Assembly: GCF_003014595.1 (NCBI RefSeq)
Contig: NZ_PYGK01000002.1
Location: 186,001-250,000, forward strand
DNA: 64,000 bases
Source of the DNA: Chitinophaga ginsengisoli
GTDB lineage: Bacteria > Bacteroidota > Bacteroidia > Chitinophagales > Chitinophagaceae
Direction: 5' to 3'
Part shown: positions 53,398 through 61,254 of the stretch, piece by piece
Layout: every line of letters starts with the position of its first letter
Numbering within the stretch: the first letter of the stretch is position 1
The notes under the pieces: generated by a model
What the model was told of the DNA's origin: nothing
The model's database searches: none
The model's input: the letters and a program-made list of their open reading frames with translations, nothing else
Position numbers and translations under genes: made by a program

Positions 53398-53913
53398 TCA
53401 GACCCTTAATTGATCAATAACTCGTGGGAAAGCCAGCCTGAACCAGCTGGTGAACTGCTCCGGTACCTCTGCCAACAACCGGAATATTTCGTTTACGGGT
53501 AAATAATGATATGCCTGCACTTCCCCGGGATCGGGTTGGATAGCACCATTGTACGTGCCTGTCCATACATGGTCGTATTCATGTTCAATAAGACCATTGT
53601 CAAATTCTGTGCGGTAAGTAAATTGGAATAGTTCGCGTAAGGGACAGTCAAATCCCATTTCTTCTGAAAGACGCCGGTGAGCCGCCGCTTCCACAGCTTC
53701 ACCCGGTAGCGGGTGACTACAGCAGGCGTTCGTCCATAAGCCGCCGGAATGATACTTATCAAGTGCACGCTGTTGTAACAGCATGTCACCCTGATCATTC
53801 ATAATAAACACGGAAAAAGCCCTGTGTAACAATCCTTTCTCGTGTGCCTCCATCTTCTCCATCAATCCTGTTTCCTGATCCAGCTCATTCACCAATATAA
53901 CCTGTGCTTTCAT
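53398..53913 (-). CDS. idi: isopentenyl-diphosphate delta-isomerase, type 1
   Basis: 171 residues from ATG 53913, fixed by an exact TATATTTG box 7 nt upstream. It interconverts IPP and DMAPP. The Nudix-fold enzyme has the catalytic Cys65 in TNACCSHP, the catalytic Glu region GLIEHEYDHVW (Glu110/Glu112), and a Nudix-type helix HRRLSEEMGF. It is the first gene of a two-gene operon with the terpene cyclase, which it presumably supplies with allylic primer. Length slightly below E. coli Idi and complete. Confidence 0.94.
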   Translation of the reverse strand: MKAQVILVNELDQETGLMEKMEAHEKGLLHRAFSVFIMNDQGDMLLQQRALDKYHSGGLWTNACCSHPLPGEAVEAAAHRRLSEEMGFDCPLRELFQFTYRTEFDNGLIEHEYDHVWTGTYNGAIQPDPGEVQAYHYLPVNEIFRLLAEVPEQFTSWFRLAFPRVIDQLRV

Positions 53914-53920
53914 ACAATGA

Positions 53921-53928
53921 CAAATATA
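53921..53928 (-). promoter_or_regulatory. -7 box TATATTTG for the idi-terpene cyclase operon
   Basis: An exact TAnnTTTG match on the minus strand, 7 nt before the idi ATG at 53913, predicting a near-leaderless mRNA. Confidence 0.7.
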
Positions 53929-54210
53929 TGGTTCATAATCTATGTAAACGAATTCCGGCTGGCATAAGTACACTTATAGCAGCAACGTACCGTTGCCCGG
54001 CGGGGAGTGGATGCTCATCATAACAGGTGTCTTTTAAGGTGACGCTTAAATTTTGGTTGCTGGATTTTCAATAGGGATATTGCTGACGGCAGCGGCGGGT
54101 TAAAACTTACAACTTCAAATTACGCAATTATTTGTTCATTTTATCTTTTGCGTTTGTTCATTTTATCTTTGAGCTGCGGCCCTTTTGCACAGCACCTTTT
54201 CAAGTTTCAT

Positions 54211-54218
54211 TATATTTG
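54211..54218 (+). promoter_or_regulatory. -7 box TATATTTG for the GAF/fRMsr gene
   Basis: An exact TAnnTTTG match ending 5 nt before the ATG at 54224. It rules out the longer frame from 54185. The 310-bp gap upstream to idi holds no gene. Confidence 0.7.
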
Positions 54219-54223
54219 CATCT

Positions 54224-54703
54224 ATGGCAGAAGATCTGAGCATAATAAAAGGAGACAAAACAGCAGAATATAAGTCTATTATTCCGCAGATAAACGCATT
54301 GATAGATGGTGAACCTGACCTGGTGGCGAATCTCGCCAATACGGCTGCCGCATTGAAAGAGCAGTTCGGCTGGTTCTGGGTAGGATTCTATCTTGTAAAA
54401 GGTGATGAACTGGTATTAGGCCCCTTCCAGGGTCCCGTAGCCTGTACACGCATCAAAAAAGGACGAGGTGTATGCGGCACCAGCTGGGCGGAAGCCAAAA
54501 CCCTTGTTGTACCCGATGTGGAAGCGTTCCCTGGTCACATTGCCTGCAGCAGCCTCTCAAAATCTGAGATCGTGGTGCCTATCATCCGTAATGGCCTGGT
54601 AATTGGTGTGCTGGATGTAGACAGCGAACTTCCGGATCATTTTGATGAAACTGACCAGATCTTCCTGGAAGAGATAATAGCATCCCTCAACTTTGAAGTG
54701 TAA
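54224..54703 (+). CDS. free methionine-(R)-sulfoxide reductase (GAF domain)
   Basis: 159 residues, one GAF domain. The three redox cysteines are Cys74 (VACTRI), Cys84 (GVCGTSW) and Cys108 (HIACSS), spaced 10 and 24 residues apart exactly as in E. coli fRMsr (YebR). SEIVVPI and VLDVDSE follow as in the family. It repairs free Met-R-sulfoxide with thioredoxin as reductant. The next gene starts 24 bp later on the same strand, so the two may share a transcript. Confidence 0.93.
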   Translation: MAEDLSIIKGDKTAEYKSIIPQINALIDGEPDLVANLANTAAALKEQFGWFWVGFYLVKGDELVLGPFQGPVACTRIKKGRGVCGTSWAEAKTLVVPDVEAFPGHIACSSLSKSEIVVPIIRNGLVIGVLDVDSELPDHFDETDQIFLEEIIASLNFEV

Positions 54704-54727
54704 AATCACAGACCAGATCCACTTTTT

Positions 54728-55495
54728 ATGTTCTTTTTCCGTAAAAAAAACGATAGCAACAATACACCTGTTCCATTCCTCGCAGGAATAGAAACGGATC
54801 TGCACTCACACCTGGTACCGGGTGTAGACGATGGTGTGCAGGATGTGGAAACGGCTGTCCAGTTCATTGATGCATTGCATGAACTGGGTATTAAAAAAGT
54901 CATCACCACGCCACATATCATTATTGACCGCTATCCAAATTCCGCAGAAACCCTCAGCGCCCCTTTTCGCGAAGTAAAGGAGGCATTGAAAGCCAAAGGC
55001 AGCCCTGTCAGCTATAGTCATGCTGCAGAGTATTATATGGATGAATATTTCGAGGATCTCATGAAATCTTCCCGCCTGCTGACCCTCAACGGGGAACTGG
55101 TGCTGGTAGAGATCTCTTTCATGAGTGCACCGCCGCAATTACACCAATGGCTCTTTGAACTGGCAGCACAGGGTTATCGCCCTATACTGGCCCATCCGGA
55201 GCGGTATAACTATTATCACCAGCAAACGGATGAGTACATGACCTTCAAACAAAGAGGCTGTTACCTGCAGGTTAATCTTTTGTCGCTGGCTGGCTACTAT
55301 GGTAAACATATCCAGAAAGCAGCTGAGTGGATGATCGAAAATCAGATGGTAGATTTCATCGGAACAGATCTGCACCACGAGAAACATCTGCAGGCAATCA
55401 AAGCCATCGCCAAAGACAAAAAGCTGGTGAAATTGCTGGAAACCTATCCGTTTAAAAATAATACACTCACCGCTACCTCTCAGGCTATAAAATAA
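54728..55495 (+). CDS. CpsB/YwqE-type tyrosine-protein phosphatase (PHP fold)
   Basis: 255 residues of the PHP superfamily. Metal-binding motifs are DLHSHLVPGVDDG at about 23-35, TTPHI, the mid-protein LVEISFM region, and HPERYNYY and GTDLHHEK near the end. In Gram-positives and in Bacteroidota these Mn-dependent enzymes dephosphorylate tyrosine kinases (Wzc/CpsD type) that control polysaccharide export. It sits 10 bp before a UDP-sugar dehydrogenase gene, supporting a role in surface polysaccharide. No cognate kinase is in the window. Confidence 0.9.
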   Translation: MFFFRKKNDSNNTPVPFLAGIETDLHSHLVPGVDDGVQDVETAVQFIDALHELGIKKVITTPHIIIDRYPNSAETLSAPFREVKEALKAKGSPVSYSHAAEYYMDEYFEDLMKSSRLLTLNGELVLVEISFMSAPPQLHQWLFELAAQGYRPILAHPERYNYYHQQTDEYMTFKQRGCYLQVNLLSLAGYYGKHIQKAAEWMIENQMVDFIGTDLHHEKHLQAIKAIAKDKKLVKLLETYPFKNNTLTATSQAIK

Positions 55496-55505
55496 TCTAC
55501 TCTAC

Positions 55506-56786
55506 ATGATAGCAGTTATTGGTCTTGGCTACGTTGGCCTGCCGCTGGCCATCGAGTTTGCCAAACAATACGAGGTGCTGGGATTTGATATCAATGAAGG
55601 CCGTGTACAGGAACTCAGCAATGGCCAGGATAAAACCCGCGAAGCCAATATAGCAGACCTGAAAGCCGTCATCCAACAAGGAGCACAAGCGAACGCTACT
55701 ACCGGACTGCGCTTCTCTTCCAATAAAAATGACCTGAAGGCCCACCAGGTCTTCATCGTGACTGTTCCCACTCCTATTGACGAATTTAAGTCGCCCGACC
55801 TGACCTTCCTATTGGATGCCTCTGCTATGCTGGGCAGCATACTCAAGCCGGGAGATATTGTGATCTATGAATCCACCGTTTACCCGGGTTGTACAGAAGA
55901 AGACTGTGTACCCGTGCTGGAAAGGTCGTCTGGGCTCCGTTATAACAAGGATTTTTTCGTAGGCTATTCCCCCGAACGAATTAATCCGGGTGATAAGGTC
56001 AATACGCTGACGAAGATCAAAAAGGTGACCAGCGGCTCCACACCGGAGATCGCCACCCGTATTGATGAGTTATATGCGGCTATCATCACCGCAGGGACAC
56101 ACAAGGCACCCAGCATCAAAGTAGCAGAAGCATCCAAAGCCATTGAGAACGCACAACGCGATATCAATATCTCCTTTGTGAATGAACTGGCGCTCATCTT
56201 TGACCGCATCGGTATTGATACCAATGATGTAATAGAAGCAGCGGCCACCAAATGGAACTTCCTTCGATATAAACCAGGCCTGGTAGGCGGCCATTGCATC
56301 GGCGTAGATCCTTACTACCTGGCGCATAAAGCAGAGTCATTGGGCTATCATCCGCAGGTGATCCTGTCGGGCAGAAGGGTCAATGACCAGATGGGCTATT
56401 TCGTCGCCAATAAGATCGTCAAACTGATGATCGAAAAAGACCACAAGATCAAAGGCGCCAAAGCCCTGATCATGGGCATCACCTTTAAGGAGAACTGCCC
56501 TGACGTACGTAATACCCGTGTGGTAGATATCTATCATGAATTGAAACAATACGGACTGGACATTACTGTATACGATCCCTGGGCCGATGCAGCCGAAGTA
56601 AAGCGGGAATATGGCGTGCAGATCACGACGCAGCTGCATGGAAATGAGGTGTTTGATGGTATAGTCATAGCAGTGGCACACCGTGAATTCCTGGAATTTG
56701 ATTTTAAAAAACATGCCCGTAACAACGCGGTTATTTTCGATACAAAAGCCTGTATAGATCGGGATCTCGTTGATGCAAGACTGTAA
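55506..56786 (+). CDS. UDP-sugar 6-dehydrogenase (TviB/WecC-like)
   Basis: 426 residues. An N-terminal Rossmann fold GLGYVGLPLA binds NAD+. GDIVIYESTVYPGCTEE and FFVGYSPERINPGDK follow. The catalytic Cys is in GLVGGHCIGVDPYYLA. The C-terminal UDP-binding domain has GITFKENCPDVRNTRV. The short GRVQEL...NGQDKT region is that of TviB-type enzymes, which oxidise UDP-N-acetyl-hexosamines to uronates for surface polymers; UDP-GlcNAc is most likely but not proven. It is the last gene of a small polysaccharide-related operon, ending at a perfect terminator. Confidence 0.92.
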   Translation: MIAVIGLGYVGLPLAIEFAKQYEVLGFDINEGRVQELSNGQDKTREANIADLKAVIQQGAQANATTGLRFSSNKNDLKAHQVFIVTVPTPIDEFKSPDLTFLLDASAMLGSILKPGDIVIYESTVYPGCTEEDCVPVLERSSGLRYNKDFFVGYSPERINPGDKVNTLTKIKKVTSGSTPEIATRIDELYAAIITAGTHKAPSIKVAEASKAIENAQRDINISFVNELALIFDRIGIDTNDVIEAAATKWNFLRYKPGLVGGHCIGVDPYYLAHKAESLGYHPQVILSGRRVNDQMGYFVANKIVKLMIEKDHKIKGAKALIMGITFKENCPDVRNTRVVDIYHELKQYGLDITVYDPWADAAEVKREYGVQITTQLHGNEVFDGIVIAVAHREFLEFDFKKHARNNAVIFDTKACIDRDLVDARL

Positions 56787-56810
56787 TACGGCTGCAGTTA
56801 TCACAAAATA

Positions 56811-56845
56811 AAAAAGGGCAATATCTGGGTGGTATTGCCCTTTTT
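56811..56845 (+). terminator. terminator of the UDP-sugar dehydrogenase gene
   Basis: A perfect 13-bp stem AAAAAGGGCAATA / TATTGCCCTTTTT with a 9-nt loop and a trailing T, 24 bp after the stop. Confidence 0.9.
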
Positions 56846-57105
56846 TATATACTAAATCAATTAGTTGTAAAAAGATTTAATTAACTTTACTTATAACAGC
56901 TGCTTTTATCAAAAGGCTAAAAAATCCCATATCTTTTTTCTAAAGCCTTATTAGATTGTTATTATTACTATTCGACCTTATCATACACGGCTTAAAGAGT
57001 TAGCCAATTCAATTTTTTAAACCATTAGAAGACGAGTCATTAACCTAATAAAGCATTCCCGCAGAATGGTTTTAAAGCTGTTTTAACGGGGATAAACCAT
57101 GTACC

Positions 57106-57798
57106 ATGAATACACCTTACCCAGCAGCCTCCGGCGCAAACGAGGCTACCCCATCGAAAATCCTGTTAGTAACAGGAGATGCATCTACATTGCGCAAATT
57201 CCGTCAGCAGCTAATGCCAATTTATGAAGTGATAACGGCCAATACCGTTGCAGAAGGCGTCCAACTGACCAACAAACAGCGACCAGATCTAATCCTGTGT
57301 GATGTATTGGTAACCGATACCTCCGGTTATCAGTTTTTGATTACCCTCAGAGATGATCCCAGTCTGAAACATCTGCCTTTTATTCTTTTCAACCGGCTCA
57401 ATGTCACTCCCAATGTCAGAAAGGGCATGAACCTCGGTGCGGATGATTACCTGGTATATCCATTCAACGGCGAAGAATTACTGAAAAGTATCCAGTCCCG
57501 CCTGGCGAGATACCATCATATCAGGGAAACCATCGGTCCTGTCAAAGAGGTGATCCTGCCGCCTGTTCATGCTGATGGCAGAGGCACTGTGATCAACGAG
57601 CGGTTGAGCAAGACTGAAGCCAAGATACTGGATATGATAGCCCGCGGTATGAGCAGCAGGGACATCGCTTCCTTTAAATGCATCAGCGTCCGGACAGTCG
57701 ATAATCACAGGCATAACATCACCAAGAAATTACAGCTCTCAGGTCCCAACGCCCTTGTTAAATTTGCGATTGGTTACGGGGGAACAATTGCCCGGTAA
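57106..57798 (+). CDS. response regulator, receiver plus LuxR-type HTH
   Basis: 230 residues. Receiver domain at about 17-135 with phospho-acceptor Asp66 (LILCDVLV) and VYPFNGEEL at the switch end (the usual K-P becomes Y-P). The second-strand acidic pair is reduced to one Asp (VTGDAS). The C-terminal LuxR-type HTH (about 165-228) reads SKTEAKILDMIARGMSSRDI, VRTVDNHRHNITKKL. It should bind DNA as a phosphorylation-controlled dimer. It has no adjacent kinase. The upstream gap of 260 bp (after the terminator) has no gene. The atypical receiver may not be classically phosphorylated. Confidence 0.88.
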   Translation: MNTPYPAASGANEATPSKILLVTGDASTLRKFRQQLMPIYEVITANTVAEGVQLTNKQRPDLILCDVLVTDTSGYQFLITLRDDPSLKHLPFILFNRLNVTPNVRKGMNLGADDYLVYPFNGEELLKSIQSRLARYHHIRETIGPVKEVILPPVHADGRGTVINERLSKTEAKILDMIARGMSSRDIASFKCISVRTVDNHRHNITKKLQLSGPNALVKFAIGYGGTIAR

Positions 57799-57828
57799 CA
57801 TTTCAGTGGGTATATGATATACATAATT

Positions 57829-57850
57829 CCCGGGGTCGCGAACCCGGGGG
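57829..57850. repeat. GC-rich inverted repeat
   Basis: CCCGGGGT and AACCCGGGG flank a short CGCG centre just after the LuxR-type gene, at the outer edge of the hairpin-element cluster. It looks like the CCGGG...CCCGGG tail of hairpin-element copy 3. Confidence 0.5.
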
Positions 57851-57898
57851 TATAAACACGTGATTCCGTTGGTTTCCGGGGGCATATTATTCCCCTGA

Positions 57899-57962
57899 GG
57901 TTACACCCCGCGCCACAAACAAGGCGCCCCCCTGAAGGGGTTGATTGGTGGTTTGCTATGGC
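57899..57962 (-). repeat. dispersed hairpin element, copy 2 (reverse)
   Basis: On the minus strand: AGCAAACCACCAATCAACCCC, then loop TTCA, then GGGG and GCGCCTTGTTTGTGGC followed by CGGGGTGTAACC. The flanks match copy 1 (ACAAACCACAAT ... CATTGTTTGTAGC) although the apical stem is different in sequence, and it closely matches copy 3 at 58041. Confidence 0.65.
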
Positions 57963-57976
57963 ATTGTTTTAAAAAT

Positions 57977-58004
57977 AAAAGAGCGTTCAGTTGAACGCTC
58001 TTTT
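57977..58004 (+). terminator. terminator between two inverted hairpin elements
   Basis: A perfect 13-bp stem AAAAGAGCGTTCA / TGAACGCTCTTTT with a 2-nt loop, followed by TT. It is 178 bp past the LuxR-type gene, with hairpin-element copies on either side. Confidence 0.85.
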
Positions 58005-58040
58005 TTATGCAGAGGAAATATCAAGAAAGCTCGCGTAGAT

Positions 58041-58098
58041 CAACCCCGTCCGTCGGGGTTGCCTTGTTTGTAGCTCCCGGGTACAACCCCGGGATAAT
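58041..58098 (+). repeat. dispersed hairpin element, copy 3
   Basis: CAACCCC-GTCCGTC-GGGGTTG, followed by CCTTGTTTGTAGC and the second hairpin CCCGGGT...ACCCCGGGA. It is in opposite orientation to copy 2, with 78 bp between them. Confidence 0.65.
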
Positions 58099-58144
58099 AA
58101 CAAAAAAAAACGGCCAACCATGAATGGAAAGCCGGTCTTTCATC

Positions 58145-58199
58145 CATTGTTTGTTAACCCCAGTTATCGAATCCTATTTGGTATCTGGTAACTGGGGCT
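58145..58199 (+). repeat. dispersed hairpin element, possible degenerate copy 4
   Basis: CATTGTTTGTTAA followed by CCCCAGTTA ... TAACTGGGG (58158-58166 and 58189-58197). The CATTGTTTGT flank is shared with copy 1 while the paired arms are different. The remaining gap 58200-58637 shows no gene or other element I can support. Confidence 0.45.
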
Positions 58200-58637
58200 A
58201 CCCTCACAAGGATTGTTAATGCAATATTAAGACTTTGTTAATTAGAAAGTTGTTAATCCTTGGTTAACGAAAATTTATTCCTGCAGCATCTTCGTAATAC
58301 GAGGTGACACGTTTGTTGGATAGCGGAAATCCCCGGCAAAAGGCTGCGTAAACATGCATGGTGCTTTTTTGCCACATTCACAGCATATTTTCACTTATTG
58401 CATTTTCTGCGGCCAGCGATTCCCGCTATCGTCAATACATTCTTAGTTTGATTTTTGAACATTAAGGAATCATCGTTTTTCCGTAAATAATATCCGGAAA
58501 AACGTAAAAACTGACAATACGCTGACAGAATAAAGGACATTTCCGGGCTTATAAAATGTTACATATCCGCTAAACTGCGGCACTGTTGTCTTTTTCCCCT
58601 GTCTTTTTCAGCGATGAATAAGCACTTCCAGGCAGCT

Positions 58638-59417
58638 TTATGGCTTCCCGGCAGCCCAGAAAATAGCATTACGGAACAAAGTAAGGTAGGCATTGTTCTC
58701 AAACAGGTCAGGCGAATGGCCCATGAAGATATAAACGTTACGGGCCTTATAAGCGGTATTTGTCCATATTACCGGATGATCGCCCATTTTCTTTTCCGAG
58801 GCAGGTTGATAGGAGTTTTCGTCCACACTGGCCAGTACATGCACGGAAGAACGCGGACTCCTGTCGTAGGTATACCACTCTTCCGTTTTTACATTGAATA
58901 CGGCGGGTACACCTTTCAATACCGGATGCGCGGCGTCTTCCACATGTACATCACCTGCTGCAAAATCGGCGATATAATCTTTGAAGCGGATCTTTCCCAT
59001 GAACTCATAAAACCAGGGCCATAAACCATATCCATCAAACTCTCCCAGTAAGGTAGCGTGATGAAACCCTATCCATCCGCCCTTCCCTTCAGATATATAC
59101 TGCTCAAAGGCATTCACTGCCGCCGGTTTCCAGGCATAAGGAGGATAATCCAGCTGGATGAACAATTGGTATTGCGCCAGGAAAACACTATCTATCCTAT
59201 CGGTGTTATTGATGTAATCAATGGCAAAACTACTGTCGGCTGCCAGCTTGTCCAGCCACACCCTGGCGGCTTTAGAATAAGCGATATGATGCCCGCCATT
59301 CTCCGCCAGCACCAGCACGCGGAAACGGGGTTTAACAGGTTGCATGGCCAATAAGGAACACAGGCCTGCCATAATGGGAATGAAGAGGAGGATCTTCCTA
59401 CAAATACGTTGAAACAT
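58638..59417 (-). CDS. ThuA-like domain protein, exported
   Basis: 259 residues from ATG 59417 (MFQRICRKILLFIPIMAG), which gives a signal peptide ending near LAMQ. ThuA-like (class I glutamine-amidotransferase fold) features are VLVLAENGGHHIAYSKAA, the mid-region GGWIGFHHATL, and the C-terminal PVIWTNTAYKARNVYIFMGH. Members act in sugar metabolism in Bacteroidota, but their reaction is not settled. A longer frame from 59465 lacks a signal peptide and is not favoured. TTATTTTG, one mismatch from the promoter box, is found upstream on this strand. Confidence 0.85.
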   Translation of the reverse strand: MFQRICRKILLFIPIMAGLCSLLAMQPVKPRFRVLVLAENGGHHIAYSKAARVWLDKLAADSSFAIDYINNTDRIDSVFLAQYQLFIQLDYPPYAWKPAAVNAFEQYISEGKGGWIGFHHATLLGEFDGYGLWPWFYEFMGKIRFKDYIADFAAGDVHVEDAAHPVLKGVPAVFNVKTEEWYTYDRSPRSSVHVLASVDENSYQPASEKKMGDHPVIWTNTAYKARNVYIFMGHSPDLFENNAYLTLFRNAIFWAAGKP

Positions 59418-59598
59418 GGTTATTGTGATGATTGTGATCCTTACAAAATAACACATCCGGCCCAATAATGCTATAGCCGTATCATATGACGAGATACGCC
59501 GCTTTCAGCCATCATCAGATAGATATATGGCAGATTATCAATTGGGGCATAGTATTTGGGGTTGCCTAGTTTATTACAATCATAAAAAAGGTTTACAA

Positions 59599-59946
59599 AT
59601 GCCTACTTCAAAACAAACAACAGCAAAACCAGCAGCGAAAAACACAACAAAAGCAGCTCCGGCTAAGGAATCTGCGGCTAAAAAACCAGCCAAAGAAGCC
59701 GGCAGTAAAGGCCTCAAAGCACCTTTGACGCCCAGCCCGGAATTAGCAGCTGTAATTGGTAATGATCCGCTGCCCAGAACTGAAATGACTAAAAAAATCT
59801 GGGATTATATCAAGGAACATAATCTGCAGGATGCGCAGAACAAACGCATGATCAATGCTGACGAAAAACTGAAAAAGGTTTTTAACGGCAAGAGCCAGAT
59901 CTCTATGTTCGAACTGGCGAAAGAAATGAATCAGCACGTGAAATAA
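59599..59946 (+). CDS. SWIB/MDM2-domain protein with histone-H1-like tail
   Basis: 115 residues from ATG 59599 (MPTSKQTTAKPAAKN). Residues 1-45 are Lys/Ala/Pro/Thr-rich, with repeats such as AAKKPAKEA, like a histone H1 C-terminal tail, and should bind DNA or be disordered. Residues about 46-115 are a SWIB/MDM2 domain: LTPSPELAAVIGNDPLPRTE, KKIWDYIKEHNLQD, and the end KSQISMFELAKEMNQHV. SWIB domains occur in eukaryotic SWI/SNF subunits and in some bacteria. The bacterial role is not established; a nucleoid-associated function is inferred. The upstream frame from 59527 has no similar support. Confidence 0.9.
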   Translation: MPTSKQTTAKPAAKNTTKAAPAKESAAKKPAKEAGSKGLKAPLTPSPELAAVIGNDPLPRTEMTKKIWDYIKEHNLQDAQNKRMINADEKLKKVFNGKSQISMFELAKEMNQHVK

Positions 59947-60336
59947 TTGTCAGCCCCTTATCTTATTAATTTATTAATACGAGGGTTCCTTGTTGTTTTT
60001 ATGGGTTGTTACCTGCACTCGTGTGTGGGCAACAACCCATCGATAGCGTTGTATCCGTCCCTTATCGCTGAACATGCCCCTTCCAGATCCCACCCCGATT
60101 ACCTACTTCCACCACAAAACCATCTCCCCACAACGCCACTTTTCTCTATTACTCATTAACATGGTGTTAACTGATTTCTAAGAAAAAAAAATTTCCTTTG
60201 CAGGTATTCAACCTAATTGCGTTTTTATCAAGACCTTATTGTAACACCAGACATTAAACCAAGGACGATCAGATCATTATTTACCGTATCCTGAATAGCA
60301 CGTAGTATTCACCATTCCACACAACCTCAAAATATT
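59947..60336. other. 390-bp gap without a supported gene
   Basis: Between the SWIB gene and the deacetylase gene there is AT-rich DNA with a weak 70-codon frame from a TTG start (contains FMGCYLHSCVGNN). It has no clear signal peptide or family. TTCCTTTG at about 60193-60200 is one mismatch from the promoter consensus. Nothing else was recognised. Confidence 0.5.
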
Positions 60337-61254
60337 ATGAAAAACAGCCGTATTCCCACGTTTACGCTGTCCATCGATTGGGAGGACTTTGGACAATTAT
60401 TATGCAGAGATCATTGCTCGCTGGTCACACGACCGCTTAAAACGATTGACAGACAAACAAACATTATTCTTGACACTTTATCCCAGACAAACCAAAAAGC
60501 TACTTTCTTCATCCTCGGTATGCTTGCGCAATACCGCCCTGACCTGGTGAAAAAGATCGCCAGCCAGGGACATGAAATTGCAATGCACGGTCAGCATCAC
60601 ATCAACATGCGCAGTCTCAATAAAGCGGATGCATACAGAGACCTGTCGGACTCTTACAAACTGATAACTGACATTATAGGAGCACCTGTATATGGTTACA
60701 GGGCGCCCTATTTTTCTATTGATGAAAGTAACCTGTATGTGCTGGAAATACTGTCTGAGCTGGGCCTCATCTATGACAGCAGTATCTTCCCCATTAAATT
60801 AAAACGGTATGGCATCGCCAATTTCGATACAAACGATCAACTGTATCATTTACCGAATGGAAGATCACTCGTAGAACTGCCGTTGACGGTGATAGACTGG
60901 AACCGGAAGAAGATCCCGGTGGCCGGTGGCGGGTATATGAGGCTCTTTCCCAAGTTCTATCTGGATCGCGTTTTCAGGGAACTGAATGACAGACAGCAAA
61001 ATGTCATGTTATATCTGCACCCCTACGAATTCGACACGCGGCATATAAACTGCAGGGAAAATTACCCGGCAGGCACCAGTTACTCCAAAACCAAAACATT
61101 TCTTACAAATATGCGCTGGAACCTGTTCAGAAGTTCCATCCGGCCCAAAATAAACGCTTTACTTCAAAGTTATAATTTCATTACCTGTTTAAAAAAAGCT
61201 GAGCATGTCAAAACACGTACACACAGCCCAACAGTACTGGGATGTCCGCAGTGA
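60337..61254 (+). CDS. polysaccharide deacetylase (NodB/CE4 family)
   Basis: 305 residues. The NodB domain begins TFTLSIDWEDFGQL, where Asp14 would be the catalytic base and Asp17 a neighbour, as in the DUF3473/XrtA-type subgroup (DxED in place of DDG). HEIAMHGQHH (His84, His88) supplies metal ligands. RAPYFSIDE is the third motif. LPLTVIDWNRKKIPVAGGGYMRLFP and YLHPYEFD close the active site. It would remove N-acetyl groups from an exopolysaccharide or its lipid-linked precursor. Its last 50 bases overlap the start of the methyltransferase gene. Confidence 0.92.
   Translation: MKNSRIPTFTLSIDWEDFGQLLCRDHCSLVTRPLKTIDRQTNIILDTLSQTNQKATFFILGMLAQYRPDLVKKIASQGHEIAMHGQHHINMRSLNKADAYRDLSDSYKLITDIIGAPVYGYRAPYFSIDESNLYVLEILSELGLIYDSSIFPIKLKRYGIANFDTNDQLYHLPNGRSLVELPLTVIDWNRKKIPVAGGGYMRLFPKFYLDRVFRELNDRQQNVMLYLHPYEFDTRHINCRENYPAGTSYSKTKTFLTNMRWNLFRSSIRPKINALLQSYNFITCLKKAEHVKTRTHSPTVLGCPQ

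Noticed and set aside
54185..54223. Longer N-terminus for the fRMsr gene
   Set aside because: The exact promoter box at 54211-54218 lies inside it, and the shorter start gives family-like length and Cys spacing.
59947..60159. TTG-started 70-codon frame after the SWIB gene
   Set aside because: Possible lipoprotein-like FMGCYLHSC but no proper signal, family or promoter; called gap instead.
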